Source: Halomicroarcula saliterrae
GTDB taxonomy: Archaea > Halobacteriota > Halobacteria > Halobacteriales > Haloarculaceae
Direction: 5' to 3'
DNA: 64,000 nt
NCBI RefSeq assembly: GCF_031624395.1
Contig: NZ_JAMQON010000003.1
Coordinates: 124,001 to 188,000 of the forward strand
Position 1 is the first letter of the stretch. Each line of letters opens with the position of its first letter. The position numbers and the translations under genes are program-made. Shown here piece by piece: positions 25,272 to 35,262 of this stretch. The notes under the pieces were generated by a model that saw only the letters and a program-made list of their open reading frames with translations, was not told where the DNA came from and made no database searches.

Positions 25272-27902
25272 TCACGTCGGACCGGTCGTACCGGCGTCGA
25301 AATAGCCCGCGAACACCTTCGCCGAAGCGACCCGGAGGTGCTGGTGGAGCGTCGAGGTGGCGATATCCAGCGAGTCGGCCAGCTCCTCGCCGGTGGTCCG
25401 CCGGCGCGGCCAGTCGAAGTAGCCGGAGAGGTACGCGGCCTCGAGCACTGCGCGCTGGCGGTCGGTCAGCCCGAGGTCGGTTCCGTCGGCGGCCCAGACC
25501 GCCGGCGTCGTGCGTTCGACCTCGCGCCTCGCGTGCAGCTCGGCGTCGATACCGCGCTGTTCGAGCCGGTCGAGATAGGTCCGCACGTCGGTATCGAGCG
25601 TGACGTCGACGACGAACTGGGCGATACCGTTCTCGATAGTCCCGTCGTGAATCCAGCCGCCGGCGTCGAGCAGTCCGCTGATGGGGGTGTCGTGGTCGAC
25701 GCGCAGCTCCAGCAGCCGGTCGCTGTCGACCTCGACGGGGCGGAGCGTCTCGATACCGGGCACAGCGTCTACGGTTCGTTCGATATCGGTGACGGGGGTC
25801 CCGTCGACGTCGACGTACAGCAGGTACCGGCCCGCTTCGACGGGGACGATACCTTCGAGCCGCCACTGGCCGCCGACACGGTCGTTCAGCGCGGCGAGCG
25901 GTTCGACCCGGCTCGACACCGACAGCTCCAGTTCGAGGAACGCGTTCGCGTACAGCAGCCGCTTCGTCTGGATGGCGTCGATGGCCTTTCCCAGGAGCCG
26001 GCCGAGCTCGGCGAACACGGCACCGTCACGCCGCCCGAACGCCTCCTCGTGGGTCGAGCCGACGGTCAACACGCCGTAGACGGCGCCGTCGTGCTCGATG
26101 GGGATAGCGCCGATGGTCCGAAGGTCGTGGTCGGCCGCGAGTCGGCGAAGCGGGTCGGGGTAGGTCGGGTCGGACTGGAGGTCCGCCAGGACCGTCAGAG
26201 CGTTCGTTTCGCTCGTGCGCCGGAGCGCCGATTCGACGCAGGTCGCTCCGTCTCTGCGGAGCGTGTCACGCAGGCGTTTCGAGACGCCGGCGGTGTACTC
26301 CACCTGGTGCTCCTCGGCGGCCGTGAGCCGGGTCGTCATCGCGACCGGGTAGCTCTCGGCGGTCACGAGCACGTCACAGACGGCCGTCTCGATAGTCTCC
26401 CGGTCCGTCGCGCCGACGATGGCTCGATGGACGCGCCGGATGAGTTCGTTGACCTCGTCGAGCCGCCCGAGCTCGTCGCGCTGGGCCGCCAGCCGCTCCT
26501 CGTCGGCCTTGCGCTCGGTGATGTCCCGGAGCGCCGAGAGGTGCAGGCCCGGCGCGATGTTCGACGTGGCCACGAAGTCCGTCACGCGGCGCTCCCCGTC
26601 CGACCGCACGAGCGGGAACTCCCCCCTGAGCGTGCCCGTCTCGATGAAGCGCTCCCACGCCGCCGCCACGTCGTATCCCGGCGGGGCGAAGTCCGCGACG
26701 TTCCGGCCGACCAGTGCCGTCTCGTCGAGCCCGTAGAGGTCACAGGCGGCCTCGTTGACGTCGAGATACGTCCCCTCGTCGTCGGTGAGCACCAGCGCGT
26801 CGAGCGTCCCCTCGAAGACGGCGCGAAAGCGCTGTTCGCTCGCCGTGAGCTCCCGTTCGTACCGTTTGCGCTCGGTTATCTCCTCGAAGGTGACGATGAC
26901 CCGTTCGATGTCGCCGTCCGTGTCCAACAGCGGCGCGGCGCTGACCGAGAGCCAGAGCCGGGTTCCGTCAGCCCGCCGGAGCGACATCTCCGTCCCGAAC
27001 GTCGCCGTGCCGGTACGCAGGACGACGTTGAGCGGGAACGCCTCGTCGGGAAACGCCTCGCCGTCGGGGCCGTAGGCGTCCCACATCGGTTCGTCCAGTA
27101 TCTCGCCGACCAGCTCCTCGCGGTCGACGCCGAGTATCTCCTCGGCACGCTCGTTGAGCCGGACGAACCGGCCGTCGGGCGCGTGGACGGCGATGCCAAT
27201 CGGGCTCACCCGGAGGAGCTGCTCGGTCAGGTCCCGTTCCTGCCGGAGGTCGGTCTCCTGGGCCAGCCGGTCGGTGATGTCCCGGAAGTAGACCGAGAGC
27301 CCGGTCGGCGAGGGGAAACACCGGACCTCTAGTTGCTGGTCGGCCGGCTCCCAGTACCACTCCAGGGTCTCCGGCTCCTGTGTCGCCAGCGCCCGCTCGA
27401 ACGTCCGCTGGATCTGGGTCCCCTGCAACGCGGGAAACACCTCCCAGATGACCTCGCCGAGCAGGGCCGCCCGCGGCGTGTCGAGCAGCGCCAGGGCGGC
27501 GTCGTTGGCGTAGCTGTATCGCCAGTCCGTGGTCAGCGCGACGACGGCGTCGGTCACGCGGGAGAGCACAGTCCACAGCCCGAGCTGCTCGTCGTCGACA
27601 CGCTGACAGCGGTAGGTCGTCACGTCCGGGCCGGGAACGGTCTCGGCGGTGACGTCGAGCAGGCGGGGCTCGCCCTCGGCTGTGGTCGTCGTCAGGCGCT
27701 GGCTGACGGGCACGGTCCCGACCGGCGGCGGGTCGGGAACGGTCGGGCCGAACAGCGACTCGACGGTGGTGAGGTCCATGGGTTGCCGCCCCAGCACGTC
27801 ACTGGGAGCGGACGCCCAGGCGATGTCCCCGCGGGAGTCGGTCAGCAGCACACACTCCGGAACGGCGTGGTCGACGGTTGGCGTATCGATATCTGAATGC
27901 AT
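25272..27902 (-). CDS. Multi-PAS/GAF sensor with Bat-type HTH domain
   Basis: An 876-residue predicted cytoplasmic sensor-regulator. Four PAS-like segments lie at about 10-90, 105-215, 225-345 and 350-470, the last three ending in DITDRLA, EEITERKRY and DITERKADE. A GAF domain lies at about 490-650, with IGAIPIEHDGAVYGVLTVGS. A Bat-associated region spans about 660-800, and an HTH_10 helix-turn-helix fills the end (LTDRQRAVLEAAYLSGYFDWPRR, then ADSLDIATSTLHQHLR). There is no histidine kinase domain, so it is a one-component regulator like the bacterioopsin activator. Signal and targets are unknown. It is divergent from ileS. Confidence 0.88.
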   Translation of the reverse strand: MHSDIDTPTVDHAVPECVLLTDSRGDIAWASAPSDVLGRQPMDLTTVESLFGPTVPDPPPVGTVPVSQRLTTTTAEGEPRLLDVTAETVPGPDVTTYRCQRVDDEQLGLWTVLSRVTDAVVALTTDWRYSYANDAALALLDTPRAALLGEVIWEVFPALQGTQIQRTFERALATQEPETLEWYWEPADQQLEVRCFPSPTGLSVYFRDITDRLAQETDLRQERDLTEQLLRVSPIGIAVHAPDGRFVRLNERAEEILGVDREELVGEILDEPMWDAYGPDGEAFPDEAFPLNVVLRTGTATFGTEMSLRRADGTRLWLSVSAAPLLDTDGDIERVIVTFEEITERKRYERELTASEQRFRAVFEGTLDALVLTDDEGTYLDVNEAACDLYGLDETALVGRNVADFAPPGYDVAAAWERFIETGTLRGEFPLVRSDGERRVTDFVATSNIAPGLHLSALRDITERKADEERLAAQRDELGRLDEVNELIRRVHRAIVGATDRETIETAVCDVLVTAESYPVAMTTRLTAAEEHQVEYTAGVSKRLRDTLRRDGATCVESALRRTSETNALTVLADLQSDPTYPDPLRRLAADHDLRTIGAIPIEHDGAVYGVLTVGSTHEEAFGRRDGAVFAELGRLLGKAIDAIQTKRLLYANAFLELELSVSSRVEPLAALNDRVGGQWRLEGIVPVEAGRYLLYVDVDGTPVTDIERTVDAVPGIETLRPVEVDSDRLLELRVDHDTPISGLLDAGGWIHDGTIENGIAQFVVDVTLDTDVRTYLDRLEQRGIDAELHARREVERTTPAVWAADGTDLGLTDRQRAVLEAAYLSGYFDWPRRRTTGEELADSLDIATSTLHQHLRVASAKVFAGYFDAGTTGPT

Positions 27903-28123
27903 TGTCTCGCGACGGCGCGCGGGCGAACGCGCCGATCATCGTTGGTACAGGTTCAGTGCACCAGCCGCTATACTATCACTGGTATTACACAGTATCCGAC
28001 ACGTAGCCGGACACCGACCCGGGAGTAGCTGCCTCCGGAGCGGCCGTGTGCCGGTGCAACGGCGACAGCACGGTCGGCGGGGCAACCGAGTCCCCTTTAA
28101 TCCCGGCGGCGAATGTCCCCGGT

Positions 28124-31100
28124 ATGGAACGGTTCGCCGCGGTCGACGACCAGTACGACCCCGAGGCGGTCGAGTCCGGGGTCTTCGATTTCTGGGACGC
28201 CGTCGACGCCTACGAGCAGACCAAGCAGCACCGTGCCGACGGGGAGGACTTCTTCTTCGTCGACGGGCCGCCCTACACCTCCGGGGCCGCCCATATGGGG
28301 ACGACGTGGAACAAGACGCTGAAGGACTGCTACATCCGCTATCTCCGGATGCAGGGGTACGACGTCACCGACCGGCCGGGCTACGACATGCACGGCCTGC
28401 CCATCGAGACCAAGGTCGAGGAACGGCTGGACTTCGAGAACAAGAAGGACATCGAGCGCTTCGGCGAGGAGAACTTCATCGAGGAGTGCAAGGCCTTCGC
28501 CAACGAGCAACTCGACGGACTACAGAGCGACTTCCAGGACTTCGGCGTCTGGATGGACTGGGACGACCCCTACAAGACGCTCAGCCCGGAGTACATGGAG
28601 GCCGCCTGGTGGGGGTTCCAGCAGGCCCACGAGCGCGGGCTGGTCGAACAGGGGCAACGCTCCATCAACCAGTGTCCCCGCTGTGAGACCGGTATCGCCA
28701 ACAACGAGGTCGAGTACCACGACGTCGGCAAGCCCTCGATCTACGTGAAATTCCCCCTGAGCGACCGCGAGGGGAGCCTCGTCATCTGGACGACCACCCC
28801 GTGGACCATCGTCGCCAACACCTTCGTCGCCGCCGACGGCGACCTCGACTACGTCGGGGTCGACGCCACGAAAGACGGCGAGACGGAGCGCCTCTACGTC
28901 GCCGAGCCGTGCATCGAGGGCGTACTGAAAGCCGGCCGCTACGACGACTACGAGGTCGTCGAGGAACTGACCGGCGAGGATCTGGTCGGCTGGCAGTACG
29001 ACCATCCGCTCGCCGAGGAAGTCCCCGACCACGCCCAGGGGGAGGGCGCCGGGCAGGTGTACACCGCGGAGTACGTCGAAGCCGATAGAACGGGGCTCGT
29101 CCACTCCGCGCCGGGCCACGGTGAGGAGGACTTCGAGCGCGGGCAGGAGCTGGGGCTGGACATCTTCTGTCCCGTCGGCGGCGACGGCGTCTACACCGAC
29201 GCGGCCGGCAAGTACGCGGGCACCTTCGTCCGCGACGCCAACGACGAGGTCATCGCCGACCTCGACGCGAACGGCCACCTGCTCTCCAGCGAACAGGGCC
29301 ATACGGTTCGAGAGGGGCAGTGCTGGCGCTGTGACACGGACATCGTCCGCATCGTCACCGACCAGTGGTTCATCACGGTCACCGACATCAAGGACGAGCT
29401 ACTTGCGAACATCGAGGACAGCGAGTGGCATCCCCAGTGGGCCCGTGACAACCGCTTCCGGGACTTCGTCGAGGACGCGCCGGACTGGAACGTCTCCCGG
29501 CAGCGCTACTGGGGCATCCCCATCCCCATCTGGCTTCCCGAGGACTGGAGCGGCGATATGACCGACGCTATCGTCGTCGGCGACCGCGAGGAGCTGGCCG
29601 AGCGCGTCGACCAGGACATCGACCCCGAGTCCGTCGACATCCACAAGGGGACCGTCGACGAGCTGACGATTACCGAGGACGGTACGACCTACAGCCGCGT
29701 CGGCGACGTCTTCGACGTGTGGCTCGACTCCTCGGTCGCGACGTGGGGCACGGTCGACTATCCCCAGGAGACGGACGCCTTCGAGGAGCTCTGGCCCGCC
29801 GACCTCATCATGGAGGCCCACGACCAGACGCGTGGCTGGTTCTGGTCACAGCTCGGGATGAGCACCGCGGCGACCGGCGAGATTCCCTACAAGGAGGTGC
29901 TGATGCACGGCTACGCCAACATGCCCGACGGCCGCGGGATGTCCAAGTCGAAGGGCATCCTCGTCGACCCCCACGAGGTCATCGACGAGCACGGTCGGGA
30001 CCCGATGCGGCTGTTCCTGCTCTCCGTGACCGCCCAGGGCGAGGACATGAACTTCTCGTGGGAGGAGACCGGCGAGATGCAACGGCGGCTCAACATCCTC
30101 TGGAACGTCGCCCGGTTCCCGCTACCGTACATGCGGGCCGACGATTTCGACCCGAACGAGACGACCGTCGAGTCGATGCGAGCGGCGCTCGAACTGGTCG
30201 ACGAGTGGGTGCTCTCGCGGCTGCAGACGGTGAAGACCGCGATGACCGAGCACATGGACGACTACGAGAACGACAAGGCCGTCGGCGAGCTGCTCGATTT
30301 CGTCGTCGAGGACGTCTCGCGGTTCTACATCCAGGTCGTCCGCGAGCGGATGTGGGAAGAGGAGGACAGCGACTCCAAACAGGCCGCCTACGCGACGCTG
30401 TATCGCGTACTGGAGGAGGTCGCGGCACTCTTTGCTCCCTTCACCCCGTTCGTCGCCGAGGAAGTGTACGGCTCGCTGACCGGGGAGACCGACCACCCGA
30501 CGGTCCACATGTGCGACTGGCCAGAGCCCGTCGACGACCTCCACGACCCCGCGCTGGAGGACGAGATCGAGGTCGTCCGCGAGGTCGAGGAGGCCGGCTC
30601 GAACGCCCGCCAGCAAGCGGAACGCAAGCTGCGCTGGCCCGTCACGCGCGTCGTGGTCGACGTCGCTGGACAGGGTCCAGCGGGCAGTCAGACGGGGTCT
30701 GACGACAGCGACGACGTGGCCGACGCCGTCCGGAGCCAGTCCGAAGTCGTCGCCGACCGGCTCAACGCCCGCGCCGTCGAGGTCGTCGGCGCCGACGAGC
30801 AGTGGGGCGAGCTCCACTACTCCGCCGGGGCCGACATGAGCGAGCTCGGCCCCGCCTTCGGCGACGACGCCGGCCGCGTGATGAACGCGATGAACGAGGC
30901 CAACATCGACACGCCGTCCCTCGATACCCTCGAAGGGAGCGTCTCGGACGCGCTCGGCGAACCCGTCGAGCTGACCGAGGAGATGGTGACCTTCCGCCGG
31001 GAGACGCCCGACGGCGTCTCGGGGACCGAGTTCACGGCCCTCGACGGCGGCGGGACGGTGTACGTCGACACCGCCCTCACCGAGGACATCGAGAGCGAGG

Positions 31101-31366
31101 GGTACGCACGGGAGGTCATCCGCCGCGTCCAGGAGATGCGAAAGGACCTCGAACTGGATATCGAGGCCCGTATCGTGGTAGACCTCGCTATCGAGGACGA
31201 GCGCGTGGACGCGCTGGTTCGAGAGCACGAAGCCCTCATCAAAGAGGAAGTCCGAGCCGACGAACTCGACGGTGTGGAGGACGGCCACCGCAAGACCTGG
31301 GACGTGGAAGGCGTGGAGATGGAGATCGCGATTGCGCCTGTGGCAGCTGCGGAAGCGTCCGACTAA
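28124..31366 (+). CDS. ileS: Isoleucyl-tRNA synthetase
   Basis: A 1080-residue class I synthetase charging tRNA-Ile. The HIGH-like motif is in PYTSGAAHMGTTWNKTLKD, and the KMSKS-like motif is DGRGMSKSKGILVDP. Zinc-type Cys pairs appear in NQCPRCETGIANNEV and GQCWRCDTDIVRI. Between them lies the editing (CP1) domain with VIWTTTPWTIVANT. The C-terminal anticodon-binding region is of full length. The ATG at 28124 is preferred over an upstream frame that reads MCRCNGDST, because it begins with the usual MERFAAVDDQYDP. Its stop is directly followed by the 61-base repeats. Confidence 0.97.
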   Translation: MERFAAVDDQYDPEAVESGVFDFWDAVDAYEQTKQHRADGEDFFFVDGPPYTSGAAHMGTTWNKTLKDCYIRYLRMQGYDVTDRPGYDMHGLPIETKVEERLDFENKKDIERFGEENFIEECKAFANEQLDGLQSDFQDFGVWMDWDDPYKTLSPEYMEAAWWGFQQAHERGLVEQGQRSINQCPRCETGIANNEVEYHDVGKPSIYVKFPLSDREGSLVIWTTTPWTIVANTFVAADGDLDYVGVDATKDGETERLYVAEPCIEGVLKAGRYDDYEVVEELTGEDLVGWQYDHPLAEEVPDHAQGEGAGQVYTAEYVEADRTGLVHSAPGHGEEDFERGQELGLDIFCPVGGDGVYTDAAGKYAGTFVRDANDEVIADLDANGHLLSSEQGHTVREGQCWRCDTDIVRIVTDQWFITVTDIKDELLANIEDSEWHPQWARDNRFRDFVEDAPDWNVSRQRYWGIPIPIWLPEDWSGDMTDAIVVGDREELAERVDQDIDPESVDIHKGTVDELTITEDGTTYSRVGDVFDVWLDSSVATWGTVDYPQETDAFEELWPADLIMEAHDQTRGWFWSQLGMSTAATGEIPYKEVLMHGYANMPDGRGMSKSKGILVDPHEVIDEHGRDPMRLFLLSVTAQGEDMNFSWEETGEMQRRLNILWNVARFPLPYMRADDFDPNETTVESMRAALELVDEWVLSRLQTVKTAMTEHMDDYENDKAVGELLDFVVEDVSRFYIQVVRERMWEEEDSDSKQAAYATLYRVLEEVAALFAPFTPFVAEEVYGSLTGETDHPTVHMCDWPEPVDDLHDPALEDEIEVVREVEEAGSNARQQAERKLRWPVTRVVVDVAGQGPAGSQTGSDDSDDVADAVRSQSEVVADRLNARAVEVVGADEQWGELHYSAGADMSELGPAFGDDAGRVMNAMNEANIDTPSLDTLEGSVSDALGEPVELTEEMVTFRRETPDGVSGTEFTALDGGGTVYVDTALTEDIESEGYAREVIRRVQEMRKDLELDIEARIVVDLAIEDERVDALVREHEALIKEEVRADELDGVEDGHRKTWDVEGVEMEIAIAPVAAAEASD

Positions 31367-31549
31367 CACGAGCCCGACCAGCGGGAGGGCTCGAACCGAG
31401 TGAGCGGTGATAGCGGAGCCGCGAGCACACGAGCCCGTCCAGCGGGAGGGCTCGAACCGAGTGAGCGGTGATAGCGGAGCCGCGAGCACACGAGCCCGTC
31501 CAGCGGGAGGGCTCGCACCGAGCGAGCGGTGACAGCGGGGCGACGCTTG
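31367..31549. repeat. Three tandem 61-base repeats downstream of ileS
   Basis: Units begin CACGAGCCCG at 31367, 31428 and 31489, one base after the ileS stop. Units 1 and 2 are nearly identical (one base differs in the first 20). Unit 3 is degenerate after about 30 bases. Each contains GAGCCC and GGGCTC arms around a short loop, and CTCGAACCGAG, so each can fold as a hairpin. The arrangement could act as a terminator or RNA-end stabiliser. It is not coding. Confidence 0.85.
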
Positions 31550-31818
31550 CACCGGGGACCAGCACCGACCGGGTCGTTCGGATTCGAAGGCAGTCCCCGT
31601 CGTCTTTTGCACGTTTTCCAAGAAGTGGCGAGCAAACGCCGCGGGCGACCCCGCCGGTGAACACGTATCGGGTGACCCCCCGCCATAACGTTCGTTTTTC
31701 AATAGACAAGATTTTTTATTTGCCCAATCATCCAAGCAGGTAGAGAGATGCTATCAGAATGGTCGCGTTCTACCTGTAATAATGGACGCTCAGGCGATAC
31801 GGCGGAGCGGGGTCGTCC
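31550..31818. promoter_or_regulatory. nasA1 upstream region with leader inverted repeat
   Basis: About 270 bases with no gene. A TATA-like AAGATTTTTTATTTG lies at 31708-31722. Downstream, CAGGTAGA (31737-31744) and TCTACCTG (31769-31776) form a perfect 8-base inverted repeat with a 24-base loop, probably in the mRNA leader. TGGACG at 31783-31788 resembles the motif seen upstream of nirA and amt, but one copy alone is weak evidence. The CDS begins at a GTG at 31819. Confidence 0.45.
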
Positions 31819-33873
31819 GTGAGCGACTGGGTCCCCACGACGTGCATGCGGTGTGCCGTCGGCTGTGGCCACATGCAGCGGGGCGCCGACATCGGGTACG
31901 GTATCGATATGGTGCGGGGTGACGCCGCCCATCCGGTGAATCAGGGGCTGGCCTGTGCGCGTGGCATCCAGGAGAGCCGCGACCCGGACGGCAAGTGGCT
32001 CACGCGGCCGCTCGTCAGGGACGACGGCGAGCTCCGGACGACCACGTGGGATGTCGCGCTCGCGCGAGCGACCCAGGGGCTGCGCGAGGCCCACGCGAAC
32101 GACCCCGACAGCGTCGCCGTGCTGGGCAGCGGCCAGCAGACCAACGAGGCGGCCTACGCGCTGGGGAAACTCGCCCGCGGCGGGTTCGGGACGCGCAACT
32201 ACGACGCGAACACGACGCTGTGTATGGCCAGCGCAGTCACCGCCTACTACCAGGCCTTCGGCAGCGACGCGCCGCCGTGTACGTACGACGATATCGAAGA
32301 CGCCGACAGACACGTCGTCTGGGGGGCAAACCCCGCCGTTGCCCACCCCGTGATGTTCCGCTGGATAAGCGAGGCCGCCGAGGAGACGGAGCTCATTACC
32401 GTCGACCCGGTCCGGTCCGAAACCGCCGAGAACAGCGACCACCACGTCGCTCCCGAACCGGGGAAGGACCTCGCGTTCGCCCGGGCGATTTTCGCCCGAC
32501 TGGTCGAGACCGACCGGCTCGACCACGATTTCATCGTCGACGCCACGGACGGCTTCGAGGAGCTACTCGCGACGCTGCCGACGGCCGAGGAAGCGGCCGA
32601 CGACGCCGGCGTGTCGATGGACGATGTCGAGTTGCTGGCCGACGCGATGGACCACCGGGCGCTGCTGTACTGGGGAATGGGTATCAATCAGCACGTCCAG
32701 GGGACCGAGACCGCACGCGCGCTCGTGGACCTCACGCTCGCGACGGGGAACCTGCGGCCCGGCGCCGGCCCGTTCTCGCTGACCGGGCAGGCCAACTCGA
32801 TGGGCACTCGCATCTGCTCCTCGAAGGGGTCCTGGCCCGGGCAACGGTCCTTCGGCGACCCGAACCACCGACAGCTCGTGGCCGACGAGTGGGGCGTGCC
32901 GGTCGACCGCCTGCCCGACGACACCGGCCCCGGCCCGGTCGGGATGCTCGAAAACGGGCCCGACGCGGTGTGGGCCGTCGCCACGAACCCGGTCGCCGGG
33001 ATGCCCGACGCCGACAGCGCCCGCGACCGGCTCGAAGACGCCTTCGTCGTCGCACAGGACGCCTTCCACACGGAGACGACCGAGCTGGCCGACGTGGTGC
33101 TACCGGCGGCGACGTGGGGCGAGAGCGAGGGGACGACGACGAACATGGAACGGACCATCTCGCGTGTCCGCGCCGCGACCGAGGTGCCAAGCGGCGTTCG
33201 GTCGGACCTCGACATCATCGCGACCGTCGGCTCGCGGCTGTTCCCCGGGCTGTTCGAGAGCACCTCGCCGGACCCGAGCGACGTGTTCGACGAGTTCGCT
33301 GGCCTCACCGAGGGAACCGTCGCCGATTGTTCGGGTATCAGCTACGAGCGGCTGGACGAGGGGCACGCGGTCCGCTGGCCGGCCCCCGACGCCGACAGTT
33401 CGGGCGGGTACCGCTACTACGACGACGGGTCGTGGTCGTTCCCGACCGCGACCGGGAACGCCCAGTTCTCTACCGGTCGCCAGCAGAAGCTCCCCGAGCC
33501 GACCGACGGCGACTATCCGCTGACGCTGACCACGGCCCGCGAGGCCGACGGGTACAACACCGGCGTCCGCTCCCGGAGCGGCGCGCCCGGTGAACTGGTC
33601 GCTCGCATCCACCCGGACACGGTCGAGCTTCACGCCGACCGCATCGTCCGGGACCGACTGAGCGTCGTCTCCCGCCGCGGCGACGCGACAGTCCGCGTCG
33701 ACCGCGACGAAGGGGTCCCCCGCGGCGTGGTCTGGCTCCCCATCCACCACCCGGCCACCAACAGGCTCACGCTCCCGGAGCGGGACCCCCAGTCCAGCGA
33801 GCCCCACTTCAAGCAGTGTGCCGTCAGACTGGTCGCACCCGAGACGGAGCTGCCGCCGGCGACGGCCGACTGA
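31819..33873 (+). CDS. nasA: Molybdopterin oxidoreductase, assimilatory nitrate reductase NasA (copy 1)
   Basis: A 684-residue bis-MGD molybdoenzyme of the NasA type, reducing nitrate to nitrite in the cytoplasm. The N-terminal [4Fe-4S] ligands are Cys9, Cys12, Cys16 and Cys46 (TTCMRCAVGC, GLACARG). The Mo-ligand Cys is in NTTLCMASAV. Other cofactor-binding stretches are VLGSGQQTNEAAYALGKLA and SLTGQANSMGTRICSSKG. There is no C-terminal BFD/Fe-S extension as in bacterial NasA, so ferredoxin is a likely donor. The start is the GTG at 31819. It converges on an MFS porter and has a paralogue, nasA2, at 35559. The pair differs substantially in sequence. Confidence 0.9.
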   Translation: MSDWVPTTCMRCAVGCGHMQRGADIGYGIDMVRGDAAHPVNQGLACARGIQESRDPDGKWLTRPLVRDDGELRTTTWDVALARATQGLREAHANDPDSVAVLGSGQQTNEAAYALGKLARGGFGTRNYDANTTLCMASAVTAYYQAFGSDAPPCTYDDIEDADRHVVWGANPAVAHPVMFRWISEAAEETELITVDPVRSETAENSDHHVAPEPGKDLAFARAIFARLVETDRLDHDFIVDATDGFEELLATLPTAEEAADDAGVSMDDVELLADAMDHRALLYWGMGINQHVQGTETARALVDLTLATGNLRPGAGPFSLTGQANSMGTRICSSKGSWPGQRSFGDPNHRQLVADEWGVPVDRLPDDTGPGPVGMLENGPDAVWAVATNPVAGMPDADSARDRLEDAFVVAQDAFHTETTELADVVLPAATWGESEGTTTNMERTISRVRAATEVPSGVRSDLDIIATVGSRLFPGLFESTSPDPSDVFDEFAGLTEGTVADCSGISYERLDEGHAVRWPAPDADSSGGYRYYDDGSWSFPTATGNAQFSTGRQQKLPEPTDGDYPLTLTTAREADGYNTGVRSRSGAPGELVARIHPDTVELHADRIVRDRLSVVSRRGDATVRVDRDEGVPRGVVWLPIHHPATNRLTLPERDPQSSEPHFKQCAVRLVAPETELPPATAD

Positions 33874-33948
33874 GACAGGTGGGAGCTGCCGTCCGGGGTC
33901 GACGCCAGCCGGAGATACTCTACAACAATCCGTACGAGAGGGCGGGAG

Positions 33949-35262
33949 TCACCCGTCGGCCGGGGCCGCCTCCGCGGCGGTCGTCGGCTGCGTGCGGTAG
34001 AGCCGTTCGGAGAGCGCGACGGCGACGAACGCCAGCGCGACGAAGACCAGGAAACCGGTGGCGTACCCTTCGCTGCCGTAGGTATCCACGAACAGTCCCA
34101 GCACCGGCGGGACCACGAAGCCGCCGAAGGCGCCGAGCCCGCCGACGAGCCCGGAGGCCCCGCCGACCGCTTCCGGGACGTATTTCGGAACGAGCTGGAA
34201 CACCGCGGCGTTGGCGACGCCCATTCCGACCGCGACGAGCACCGTCGCACCGAGGGCGATGTTGTACTCCCGGCTGACGACGAGGGCGCCGGCGCCGACG
34301 GCGACGAGGAGGAAACTGCCGGCCGCCGTCAGTTCGCCACCGATCCGGTCGCTCATCACGCCGCCCGGAATCCGGACGAGCGCCGCCAGCAGGGTGAAGG
34401 CCACCGCGGTCAGGGCCCCGGCCGACTGGACGTCCATGCCGTGGACAGTCGTCCAGTAGGAGGGAAGCCACACCGTGAGCGCGAGAAAGCCGCCGAAGGA
34501 GGTGAAAAACAGCGCGACCAGCACCCACGTCCGGCGGATGCGGGCGGCCTCGCGGACGGAGGCGAAGGCGTCGCCGCCGGGGAACAGCTCCTGGCCGTGG
34601 TCGGCGGCGCGTGCTCTGCTCGTCTCGGCGTCCACGCCGGCCGCCCGCAGCTGGAAGTACGGCGGGTCGACCGCGTACCGGGCGAACGCCAGCGTCCCGG
34701 CGACGAGGAAGCCGAACCAGACGAGATACGCCGTCGTCAGTCCGAGCGCGGCCAGGGCGACCGGGAGCAACAGCGTGAACAGCCCCGGCGAGCTGTTGCC
34801 GAGCCCGGCGTACACCGCGAGCACGGTCCCCTGCGTCTCCTTCGGATACCAGTAGGCGGTCTGTGTCGTCCCCACGGAGAAGACGGCGATGCCACAGCCC
34901 GAGAGCGCACCACAGAGGAACACGAGCGGGTACAGCTCCATCGTCAGCCCGCCGGGGTAGAAGACGGTCAGCAGCAGCGCGAGTCCGGCCATCCCCGCGA
35001 TGGAGAGCCCGAGCAGGACAAGAAACGGCCGCCGCGGCCCGACGTCGTCGACCCACGCGCCGAAGGGGATACGCAGCAGCGAGCCGGTCAGTTGGGGCGC
35101 GGCGACGAGCAGGCCCAGCGCCAGCCCGGACAGCCCCATCGCCGACTCGAACTCGGTGGCGACGGGGCCATAGAGCACGACGCCGGCGAAGCCGATGAAA
35201 AAGCCCAGTGTCGCGGACGCCAGCCCTCGCCGGGGGGTTCCGCGAATCTGTCGGTCGTCCAT
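33949..35262 (-). CDS. MFS nitrate/nitrite porter-like protein (copy 2)
   Basis: A 437-residue MFS protein that resembles the NNP (NarK/NrtP) branch. Features include IPFGAWVDDVGPRRPFLVLLG at helix 2-3, the nitrate-signature-like YAGLGNSSPGLFTLLLP, and GGLGAFGGFVVPPVLG in the second half. The start MDDRQIRGTPRRG is preferred; an upstream ATG would extend into the AT-rich promoter. It is downstream of nasA2 on the same strand, 296 bases away. Nitrate, nitrite or another anion could be the substrate; the nasA context favours nitrate. Confidence 0.75.
   Translation of the reverse strand: MDDRQIRGTPRRGLASATLGFFIGFAGVVLYGPVATEFESAMGLSGLALGLLVAAPQLTGSLLRIPFGAWVDDVGPRRPFLVLLGLSIAGMAGLALLLTVFYPGGLTMELYPLVFLCGALSGCGIAVFSVGTTQTAYWYPKETQGTVLAVYAGLGNSSPGLFTLLLPVALAALGLTTAYLVWFGFLVAGTLAFARYAVDPPYFQLRAAGVDAETSRARAADHGQELFPGGDAFASVREAARIRRTWVLVALFFTSFGGFLALTVWLPSYWTTVHGMDVQSAGALTAVAFTLLAALVRIPGGVMSDRIGGELTAAGSFLLVAVGAGALVVSREYNIALGATVLVAVGMGVANAAVFQLVPKYVPEAVGGASGLVGGLGAFGGFVVPPVLGLFVDTYGSEGYATGFLVFVALAFVAVALSERLYRTQPTTAAEAAPADG

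Noticed and set aside
25243-25275. tRNA-like A-box (TAGCTGAGTGGT) near the end of the Bat-type gene
   Set aside because: No matching T-arm (GGTTCGA-type) or acceptor stem is visible within tRNA distance. It overlaps the coding 3' end of the regulator.
31783-31788. TGGACG upstream of nasA1 as another copy of the nitrogen motif
   Set aside because: A single six-base match without the flanking bases found at nirA and amt is expected by chance at about this frequency.
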